From NCBI GenBank assembly GCA_028825345.1, contig JAPKAJ010000083.1:1-9446 (forward strand): DNA of 9,446 bases. Direction: 5' to 3'. This stretch comes from Arenicellales bacterium (GTDB lineage Bacteria > Pseudomonadota > Gammaproteobacteria > Arenicellales > UBA868). Position 1 is the first letter of the stretch. Each line of letters starts with the position of its first letter. A program made the translations under genes and the position numbers. Of the stretch, positions 1 through 6,338 are shown in pieces. The notes under the pieces were generated by a model that saw only the letters and a list, made by a program, of their open reading frames with translations, made no database searches and had not been told where the DNA came from.

Positions 1-1
1 T

Positions 2-409
2 GACCATGATAGCGGTGAACTAAACGGGGAAGTCATCAGTGGCCCGTTTGCGGGTCGCGCACTGGGTGATCTAACCAAACTACAGCTCCTGGAACTGTTG
101 CAAGAGTGTCGAAGCCGCGATGCTCAGTCTGCGGCACTGCTGGAAGCCTACCTTGACCGCACCCAGGGTGATTCCTGGCGCAACGAGGATGAAGTTGCTG
201 GTCACACAACGCCGCCACAGGGGTCGATGTCAGAATCACAGGCGAGTGAGATTCTCGGCGTCACAACTGATGCCTCACGCAAGGAGGTCATCGAAGCACA
301 CCGACGGCTGATTCAACGCCTGCATACCGACCGCGGCGGCACGGATTATCTTGCGGCTCTGGTCAATCAGGCACGAGATACCCTGACAAAAAGCCCGTCA
401 TCTTCATGA
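2..409 (+). CDS. J-domain (DnaJ-like) protein, 5' truncated, HPD motif changed to HTD
   Basis: The frame is open from the left edge, so the true start lies outside the window and about 135 C-terminal residues are visible. The first part, read from base 2, begins DHDSGELNGEV and ends near LLEAYLDR. It resembles the conserved region before the J domain in a family of small bacterial proteins that carry the J domain at the C-terminus. The J domain follows: SEILGV-type helix I, EVIEAHRRLIQRLH as helix II, then DRGGTDYLAALVNQARD. J domains bind Hsp70 (DnaK) and stimulate its ATPase through an HPD loop. Here the loop reads H-T-D, with codon ACC at 326-328 where proline is expected. The full-length relatives I recall have an N-terminal membrane segment, but that part is not visible here. 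The TGA stop overlaps the ATG of the next gene (ATGA), which suggests translational coupling. Family assignment is fairly sure. Whether the protein still acts as a DnaK co-chaperone is open. Confidence 0.85.
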   Translation, partial: DHDSGELNGEVISGPFAGRALGDLTKLQLLELLQECRSRDAQSAALLEAYLDRTQGDSWRNEDEVAGHTTPPQGSMSESQASEILGVTTDASRKEVIEAHRRLIQRLHTDRGGTDYLAALVNQARDTLTKSPSSS

Positions 410-1662
410 GCGAGCCTGTGCAGATCAAACTCCTGTCAAGCCGACGGCTGACATTTACCTGGCTGGTGCCCATGTGGCTTATTCTGCTTGTGGCAGGCCT
501 TGTGGTCGCGCCTCAAAACCTGGGCACCAAGTCCTGGCAACGACAGGAGATCTGGGGCGTTGACCGGCCATTGGTGCGTCATACGCTGGCCCGCGCGATC
601 AGCGCCAACCGCTACCCACAAAAAATTACGATCCGCCGCGACAGTAAAAACTACCCCGCTACAATCCAATACACGCTCGATCCCCAACTGCAAAACACGG
701 TTACCCAAGTATTCAACCACTTCGACCCCGACTATGGTGTTTTCGTTGCACTGGACCCGGATAACGGTGAGATTCTGGCACTGGTTAATCATCGGCGCGA
801 TGGGAACAACAGCGAAAACCTTGCACTGAAGGCCAGTTATCCTGCAGCCTCAGTATTCAAGATCATTACCGCAGCCGCAGCGATTGACATCGGAAAGGCT
901 AACGCAAATACCGTGATTCCTTTCAATGGCAAAACCACGAGCCTTTACCGAAAAAACGTCCTGGAACACAAGGATAACCAGTGGACCCGGCGACTCCCGC
1001 TTTCCAGCGCCTTTGCCAAATCAGTCAACACGGTCTTCGCCCGACTCGGTGTGCGTTTCGTTGGTGGAAAAACGCTTTTGGCCTACGCTGAGGCTTTCGG
1101 TTTTCGCCAGGGCCTGGGTGCTGACTTTACTCTCGAGGCCAGTGCCATAGACCTGGACCCCACTGACGATTGGTCAATAGCCGAAACTGCGGCCGGCTAT
1201 ACACGGACCACCACCTTGTCACCAGTACACGGTGCTGTAATAGCAGCCGCTGCTGTCAATGGTGGCCGCCGGGTTCAACCCACTCTCGTTCGAACCATTG
1301 TGGGTGAAGACGGCCTTATTCTCTATGAAGCTAAAACCACGATCGGAAAGAGGATAGTCAAGGCAGACACGGCCAAGGAGTTGCAAAGCCTGATGCAACA
1401 GACCGTGATTAATGGCTCAGCACGCACCTCGTTCAAGAACTTCGCGCGCGGCACCATGGAGGCCGTTAACGTGGGCGGCAAAACCGGTAGCCTCACTGGA
1501 GAAACTCCAACAGGGCGCTATGACTGGTTTGTCGGTTATGCTGAAAAAAACGGCCGCAAGCTGGCTTTCGCTGCCATGTGTATTAACCGCAAAGTCTGGT
1601 ATGTAAAATCGGCCACTGTGGCGCGCAAGGCAGTAGAGCACTTTTTCCGGGAAACCGGCTAA
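406..1662 (+). CDS. Penicillin-binding protein, transpeptidase domain only (membrane anchored)
   Basis: This is a 418-residue DD-transpeptidase-type enzyme expected to cross-link peptidoglycan stem peptides in the periplasm. The N-terminus has a hydrophobic segment at about residues 17-36, probably an uncleaved signal anchor. All three active-site motifs are present and correctly ordered: S149-V-F-K152 (nucleophile serine and lysine), S206-V-N208, and K359-T-G-S362. The stretch FVALDPDNGEILALV (about 113-127) is the usual strand entering a transpeptidase domain. There is no glycosyltransferase domain, and only about 110 residues separate the anchor from the catalytic domain. It is therefore much shorter than FtsI, PBP2 or class A enzymes and lacks the usual class B pedestal. 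It could be a specialised transpeptidase or a carboxypeptidase-like member. The ATG at 406 overlaps the stop of the J-domain gene, so the two are probably co-translated. I do not recognise a standard gene name. Confidence 0.9.
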   Translation: MSEPVQIKLLSSRRLTFTWLVPMWLILLVAGLVVAPQNLGTKSWQRQEIWGVDRPLVRHTLARAISANRYPQKITIRRDSKNYPATIQYTLDPQLQNTVTQVFNHFDPDYGVFVALDPDNGEILALVNHRRDGNNSENLALKASYPAASVFKIITAAAAIDIGKANANTVIPFNGKTTSLYRKNVLEHKDNQWTRRLPLSSAFAKSVNTVFARLGVRFVGGKTLLAYAEAFGFRQGLGADFTLEASAIDLDPTDDWSIAETAAGYTRTTTLSPVHGAVIAAAAVNGGRRVQPTLVRTIVGEDGLILYEAKTTIGKRIVKADTAKELQSLMQQTVINGSARTSFKNFARGTMEAVNVGGKTGSLTGETPTGRYDWFVGYAEKNGRKLAFAAMCINRKVWYVKSATVARKAVEHFFRETG

Positions 1663-1690
1663 AACGGGCAAAGAACACGCAACAGTACCC

Positions 1691-1695
1691 GGGAG
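1691..1695 (+). promoter_or_regulatory. Ribosome binding site deciding the TTG start of thyA
   Basis: GGGAG lies six bases before the TTG at 1702. It is the only good Shine-Dalgarno match in the 39-base gap after the transpeptidase gene. Translation from this TTG gives M-Q-Q-Y-L, which lines up with the usual M-K/R-Q-Y-L start of thymidylate synthases. This supports the rare start codon. Confidence 0.65.
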
Positions 1696-1701
1696 AATCG
1701 A

Positions 1702-2580
1702 TTGCAGCAATACCTTGAAGTCGTTCGCCGCGTTCTGGACACGGGCCAGCGCAAAGCCAATCGCACAGGGGTCGATACCCTATCAACATTCAATGTTAAC
1801 TATCAGATTGATCTGCGTCAGGGCTTCCCCCTTCTGACCACCAAGGAGATCTCCTGGAAAAACATTGTCGTCGAAAACCTCTGGTTTCTTTCCGGCGATA
1901 CCCGTATCGACCTGCTGCGCCAGCATGGGTGTCGTTTCTGGAATCCGTGGGCTGATGAAGACGGAAAAGTGCCAAGCGCTTATGGTAATTTCTGGCGACA
2001 TTTTCCGGTACACAACGATAACCAGACGAGCTTCAATGATCAGATCAGCTGGGTGGTTGGCGAGCTGCGCAACAACCCCGACAGTCGTCGCTTGGTCGTA
2101 TCAGCCTGGGCCCCAGGGAACGCCCAATCCAGCGCCCTGCCACCGTGCCACGCATTCTGGGTGCTCAATGTGCAGCGTGACGAAAGCGGTGCTCCGCTGC
2201 TGTGCCTGCATCTCACCCAACGCAGTTGCGATGTAGCGCTGGGACTGCCATACAACATCGCTGGATATGCCTTTTTGCTGGAACTGATTTCCCGCTTCAG
2301 TGGAATCCCCGCCGGCTTTTTTGGACACACACTGATCGACGCTCATATATACACGGCCAAAGCCGATGGCTCTATGGCCGAATACGATCACGTGCCCGGA
2401 CTTCGCGAACAGTTATTGCGCAAACCGGCTGCACTGGGACAGCTTGAGATCGATCCATCGGTGCAAAAACTCGAGGACATCGACGGGCTGCTGGAAGCAA
2501 GCACTGATTCGCTACTTGATACCTTCCGCCTGAGCGGATACACGCCCCATCCCGCGATCGGTTTCAAAGTTGCCGTCTAA
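1702..2580 (+). CDS. thyA: Thymidylate synthase (divergent subtype)
   Basis: ThyA methylates dUMP to dTMP using 5,10-methylenetetrahydrofolate and releases dihydrofolate. It is a cytosolic homodimer. Visible landmarks are R21-T-G, W80/W83 in WNPWAD, D127-S-R-R130 (phosphate-binding arginines), catalytic C149 in PPCHAF, Q173-R-S-C-D177, N185, and H215-I-Y217 in DAHIY. The C-terminus YTPHPAIGFKVAV is typical. The protein has 292 residues, against 264 in E. coli. The extra length and the sequence after DAHIY, including YDHVPGLREQL, differ from the E. coli type. They resemble a subtype I associate with haloarchaea and planctomycetes. The start is TTG with GGGAG six bases upstream. The gene runs directly into folA, the next enzyme of the same cofactor cycle. 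Function is secure because every catalytic residue is present. The subtype placement is from memory. Confidence 0.97.
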   Translation: MQQYLEVVRRVLDTGQRKANRTGVDTLSTFNVNYQIDLRQGFPLLTTKEISWKNIVVENLWFLSGDTRIDLLRQHGCRFWNPWADEDGKVPSAYGNFWRHFPVHNDNQTSFNDQISWVVGELRNNPDSRRLVVSAWAPGNAQSSALPPCHAFWVLNVQRDESGAPLLCLHLTQRSCDVALGLPYNIAGYAFLLELISRFSGIPAGFFGHTLIDAHIYTAKADGSMAEYDHVPGLREQLLRKPAALGQLEIDPSVQKLEDIDGLLEASTDSLLDTFRLSGYTPHPAIGFKVAV

Positions 2581-2602
2581 CACGGTCATAACGGCAACGG
2601 GC

Positions 2603-3076
2603 GTGATACCTATACGAGCCGCCATCGTTGCCATGTCAGCCAACCGGGTAATAGGCCAGGCAGGAAGGCTACCCTGGCACTACCCTGAAGACCTGAAGCG
2701 CTTTAAGCGCCTGACGCTGGACACAACGATAATCATGGGTCGGCGCACCTGGGAGTCAATCGGTAGCAAGGCGCTGCCCGGACGCCAAAACAAGGTGATT
2801 ACCCGGGCCACCTTGAGCCATGTGCCCTGTTTTACATCAGTGCAGGCAGCGCTCGATAGCTGCAGTGGTGACATCTGGTTTATCGGCGGTGCCCAGTTGT
2901 ACATCGAAGCCCTGAAATACTGCAATTTTGTCGACGTAACCTGGGTGCCCGATCAGGTTGGGGGCGAAAATCTGGTGTATTTTCCAGAACTGGACCGATC
3001 GCTATGGGACGCCGGGCCACGCCTGGCGTTTGCGACTGACCCTCGCCTTGCCTGTCAGCGTTTCACTCGCCGCTAA
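2603..3076 (+). CDS. folA: Dihydrofolate reductase
   Basis: FolA reduces dihydrofolate to tetrahydrofolate with NADPH, regenerating the cofactor oxidised by ThyA next door. It is the trimethoprim target. From the GTG at 2603 the product is 158 residues, matching the 159 of E. coli. Motifs are IVAMSANRVIG (residues 8-18), LPWHYPEDLKRFK with catalytic D30, IIMGRRTWESIG (43-54, NADPH binding), LPGRQNKVI, and FIGGAQLY (second nucleotide-binding glycine pair). The first secure family residues are IRAAIVAM, so a start near 2603 fits. No strong Shine-Dalgarno is seen. An upstream TTG at 2570 would add 11 residues and overlap thyA by 11 bases, so it remains an alternative. Either way translation is probably coupled to thyA. 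The stop is 5 bases before the uvrD ATG. Confidence 0.94.
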   Translation: MIPIRAAIVAMSANRVIGQAGRLPWHYPEDLKRFKRLTLDTTIIMGRRTWESIGSKALPGRQNKVITRATLSHVPCFTSVQAALDSCSGDIWFIGGAQLYIEALKYCNFVDVTWVPDQVGGENLVYFPELDRSLWDAGPRLAFATDPRLACQRFTRR

Positions 3077-3081
3077 CGACT

Positions 3082-5259
3082 ATGGATGTCTCGCGGATTT
3101 TTGATGCTCTGAACGACGCCCAGCGCGAGGCAGTAGGCGCGCCACCGGGGCCGGTGCTGGTGCTGGCCGGCGCGGGCAGCGGCAAAACCCGGGTACTGAT
3201 CTATCGCATCGCCTATCTGATACAGGCCCTGGAGGCTTCGCCGTTTTCCGTGTTGGCGGTGACCTTCACCAACAAGGCAGCCAATGAGATGCGCCGGCGG
3301 ATCGAGGATTTTCTGGGTTTTTCGGTACGTGGCATGTGGATTGGCACCTTCCATGGGCTGTCCCACCGCCTGCTGCGGTCACACCATGAGGAAGCTGGTC
3401 TCCCCAGCAGCTTTGAGATCCTTGATTCGGACGACCAATACCGCCTGATCCGCCGGACTCTGCGCGAACTCAACCTGGACGAGGGACACTGGCAACCCCG
3501 CCAGATCCAGTGGTTTATCAACAGCCATAAGGAAGAAGGTCGCCGTTCACAGAGCCTACAGGGTGGGGGTGACAGTTATCAGCAAACCCTGGTACAGGTA
3601 TATACCCATTACGAGGAGATCTGCCAGAAACTCGGGCTAGTCGATTTTGCTGAACTGCTGCTTCGGGTGTTGGAACTTCTGCAGGAGAATGAAGCGCTGC
3701 GGCAAACCTACCAGCAGCGCTTCCAACACATCCTGGTTGATGAATTCCAGGATAGTAACGCCATCCAGTACCGCTGGCTCAAACTGCTGGCGCAGCAGCA
3801 CCAGCAAATCACGGCGGTGGGTGATGACGATCAATCCATTTATGGCTGGCGTGGTGCCCGGATTGAGAATATGCATCAACTGCAACAGGATTTTGCCAAC
3901 ACCCGGGTTGTCCGCCTCGAACAAAACTACCGTTCGACTGGCAACATTCTTAAAGCCGCAAATGCCGTGATCGACCAGAACGCCGATCGGCTCGGCAAGA
4001 AACTGTGGACCGAAGGAGCAGACGGCGAACTGATTCAGCTATATGGCGCGCTGGATGAAATCGATGAAGGGCGTTTTGTCATCGACCGGGTCCAATCCTG
4101 GCAGCGCCAGGGGCAACGGCGTGACAGTATCGCCATACTTTATCGGTCCAATGCCCAGTCCCGGGTCTTCGAGGAACTGCTGCTTGCCCAGGGTATACCC
4201 TACCGGGTCTACGGCGGGCTGCGTTTCTTTGAGCGTGCCGAAATCAAGGATGCACTGGCCTACCTACGCCTGTTAGCCAATCGTGCTTCTGACCCGGCTT
4301 TTGAGCGTATCGTCAATGTACCGCCGCGTGGCATCGGTGCGCGTACCGTCGAAGCCGTGCGCGCATATGGCCGCACGCACGAGTTATCGCTGTGGAATGC
4401 AGCCGTGGCACTTAGCCAGTCTGAAGAACTGTCGGGGCGGGCAAGAACAGCGCTGGCAGGCTTTATCGGATTGATTGAACAATTGACACAAGACACCCAG
4501 GACCTCGATCTTGCTGAGCAGATTGACCTTGCCATCGGCTGCAGTGGTCTGATCGACCACTACCGCAAGGAGCGTGGTGAAAAAGCAATCACCCGGGTAG
4601 AAAACCTCGAAGAACTGGTCAGTGCCGGGCGCAACTTCGCCAGTGAAGCAGACGGTGAAGAAGACACTGACGCCCTGTCTGATTTTCTTGCACACGCTGC
4701 CTTGGAAGCCGGCGAAGGGCAGGCCGCTGAATGGGAAGACTGCGTACAACTGATGAGCTTGCACTCGGCAAAAGGTTTGGAATTCCCATTGGTATTCCTG
4801 TGCGGAATGGAAGAGGGCCTGTTTCCGCACCAGCGCTCGCTGGATGAGCCTGGAGGATTAGAAGAAGAGCGACGCCTGTGCTATGTCGGCATGACCCGGG
4901 CCATGGAACAATTGGTACTCACCTGTGCTGAAGTGCGACGGCTACACGGACGTGAACATGTCGCCAGTCCGTCACGGTTTCTGTCAGAGATTCCGCTCAA
5001 ACTTACTGAGGATATTCGTGCGGGTGCGGGGCTGCGTACCCGGACACCCAGAAAAAATAACCAGATCGCGCCGAGGGCTGCCGCCCAGACCCAAGCCAAT
5101 GGCATTACCCTGGGTGGGCGAGTACAGCATGCCAAATTCGGCGTCGGCACCGTAGTGACTGTTGAAGGTCAGGGCGAGCATGCCCGCGTCCAGGTACGCT
5201 TCGAACAAGGCGGTAGCAAATGGCTGGTGCTGGCATACGCCAAGCTTGAGTCCTGCTGA
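3082..5259 (+). CDS. uvrD: DNA helicase II (UvrD, superfamily 1, 3'-5')
   Basis: UvrD is an ATP-driven 3'-5' helicase. It removes the incised strand in UvrABC excision repair, unwinds DNA in MutHLS mismatch repair, and strips RecA and RNA polymerase from DNA. The 725-residue product is full length (E. coli 720). SF1A motifs are in order: Walker A GAGSGKT (30-36, K35), FTNKAANEMRRRI (Ia), D220-E-F-Q-D224 (Walker B), GDDDQSIYGWRGA (247-259, motif III), LEQNYRST (279-286, motif IV), LMSLHSAKGLEF (557-568, motif V) and EEERRLCYVGMTRA (594-607, motif VI). The C-terminal segment from about residue 678, GGRVQHAKFGVGTVV to VLAYAKLE, is the Tudor-like tail specific to UvrD/PcrA proteins. It separates this gene from Rep. 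The start is ATG five bases after folA. I see no damage. Confidence 0.97.
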   Translation: MDVSRIFDALNDAQREAVGAPPGPVLVLAGAGSGKTRVLIYRIAYLIQALEASPFSVLAVTFTNKAANEMRRRIEDFLGFSVRGMWIGTFHGLSHRLLRSHHEEAGLPSSFEILDSDDQYRLIRRTLRELNLDEGHWQPRQIQWFINSHKEEGRRSQSLQGGGDSYQQTLVQVYTHYEEICQKLGLVDFAELLLRVLELLQENEALRQTYQQRFQHILVDEFQDSNAIQYRWLKLLAQQHQQITAVGDDDQSIYGWRGARIENMHQLQQDFANTRVVRLEQNYRSTGNILKAANAVIDQNADRLGKKLWTEGADGELIQLYGALDEIDEGRFVIDRVQSWQRQGQRRDSIAILYRSNAQSRVFEELLLAQGIPYRVYGGLRFFERAEIKDALAYLRLLANRASDPAFERIVNVPPRGIGARTVEAVRAYGRTHELSLWNAAVALSQSEELSGRARTALAGFIGLIEQLTQDTQDLDLAEQIDLAIGCSGLIDHYRKERGEKAITRVENLEELVSAGRNFASEADGEEDTDALSDFLAHAALEAGEGQAAEWEDCVQLMSLHSAKGLEFPLVFLCGMEEGLFPHQRSLDEPGGLEEERRLCYVGMTRAMEQLVLTCAEVRRLHGREHVASPSRFLSEIPLKLTEDIRAGAGLRTRTPRKNNQIAPRAAAQTQANGITLGGRVQHAKFGVGTVVTVEGQGEHARVQVRFEQGGSKWLVLAYAKLESC

Positions 5260-5486
5260 GTTAGCTGATGCAACCGGACTCACTAACCGCGCTCAGTCAT
5301 TGTACGCAGGGCCAGGCGCGTTAAGTTTGCGATTCTCATTACCCCAAGGCTTACCCATAAAGGGTGCGGAAATCAACAGCAGCTGTCTCGTCTAAATACC
5401 AGACATAAGGCTTTGGGACTGCCTTGGCCTCTGGGCCCTGGCATGAAATCTGGCGCAGGATCGGTAGGGCCGACTAATGATGGTCA
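5260..5486. other. Convergent intergenic region, no gene seen
   Basis: This gap separates the 3' ends of uvrD (+) and ubiA (-). I see no open frame with family resemblance. A weak dyad, AAGGC / GCCTT with a nine-base loop (about 5408-5426), and small palindromes such as ACAGC-A-GCTGT (about 5377-5387) are present. None is followed by a T-run on either strand, so an intrinsic terminator cannot be claimed. Confidence 0.5.
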
Positions 5487-6338
5487 TCAAATATAGGCCA
5501 GCACAACGCCTGCAAAAACAAAGCCTCCAAACCAGATATTGTTAAGAAAAGCCTTCAGGCACTGGGTTCGATCCCGTTCTGCACAAAGGCGATTCTGGTA
5601 AAAAGCCGTAGCCCCAGCGCCTGCCAGGCCAGCGTAGAACCAGCTGTTCAGTCCCAGATGCTGACCAACCAACACCAGGGTGATCAGTGCCAGCGCCTAC
5701 AACACGGCATTAATCACCAGATCAAAATGCCCAAACAATATTGCGCTCGACTTGATGCCGGCTTTGAGATCATCCGGGCGATCGGCCATGGCGTACATGG
5801 TGTCGTAGGCCACTGTCCACAGCAGGTTAGCCAGCACCAGCGACCAGGCGAGCGCTCCCACCGTTTTATCCTGGGCTGCAAAAGCCATTGGAATCCCCCA
5901 GGAAAATGCCAACCCCAGGTAAACCTGCGGTAGGTAGGTAAAACGTTTTGCCAGAGGATAGGTCACCGCAATAGCCCCCCCAACAAACGCCAGCACGAGC
6001 GTCTCGCGGTTAAGGGTCAATACCAGGCCCAGCGACAGCGCCATCAGAAAAGCGAACAACACGAGTGCCTCAAATGGGCTCACCGCACCCGTCGCGAGTG
6101 GACGATTGCGGGTACGCGCAACATGGGGGTCAAAATCCCGATCCAGATAATCGTTGATGACACACCCTGCCGCCCGCATGGTCACCACACCCAGCACGAA
6201 CACCAGCACGATTTGCGGTTGCGGGCGCCCCTCCCCTGCAATCCACAGCGCCCAAAGTGTCGGCCAGAGCAGCAGTAACCATCCGACGGGTCGATCGAGA
6301 CGCGCCAGTCGCCAGTATTGAATCCAGCGCTTACGCAT
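5487..6338 (-). pseudogene. ubiA: 4-hydroxybenzoate polyprenyltransferase interrupted by an in-frame TAG
   Basis: UbiA is a membrane enzyme that attaches the polyprenyl tail to 4-hydroxybenzoate in ubiquinone synthesis. The reading frame has about 283 codons (E. coli protein 290) but is split by TAG at 5697-5699, codon 214. Upstream lie RLARLDRPVG, LLLWPTLWALW, the first prenyl-diphosphate/Mg motif N62-D63-x-x-D66-x-x-x-D70, RTRNRPLATGAVS, LPQVYLGLAFSWGIPMAF, and the second Asp-rich motif YDTMYAMADRPDD (178-190). Downstream, in the same frame, are NRLCAERDRTQCLKAFLNN and the final hydrophobic stretch. These match E. coli REREACFKAFMNN and what follows. A stop at codon 214 keeps both Asp-rich motifs but removes the last hydrophobic segments. 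E. coli has Gln (ILQIG) at the amber position, so one C-to-T change (CAG to TAG) explains it. The start at 6338 overlaps the recG stop by 8 bases; an ATG at 6374 would overlap more. Alternatives are a sequencing error, a true mutation, or amber suppression. Confidence 0.85.

Noticed and set aside
2570..2602. TTG at 2570 as the folA start, overlapping thyA
   Set aside because: It adds 11 residues with no family resemblance and has no good ribosome site; the GTG at 2603 gives the normal DHFR length. It cannot be excluded.
5408..5426. Dyad AAGGC / GCCTT as a terminator between uvrD and ubiA
   Set aside because: The stem is only five bases with a nine-base loop and no T-run follows on either strand.
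5563..5577. GGTTCGATCCCG, resembling the T-loop of a tRNA
   Set aside because: The flanks do not form a five-base T-stem, no acceptor or anticodon arm is nearby, and the bases encode the conserved ERDRTQ part of UbiA on the other strand.
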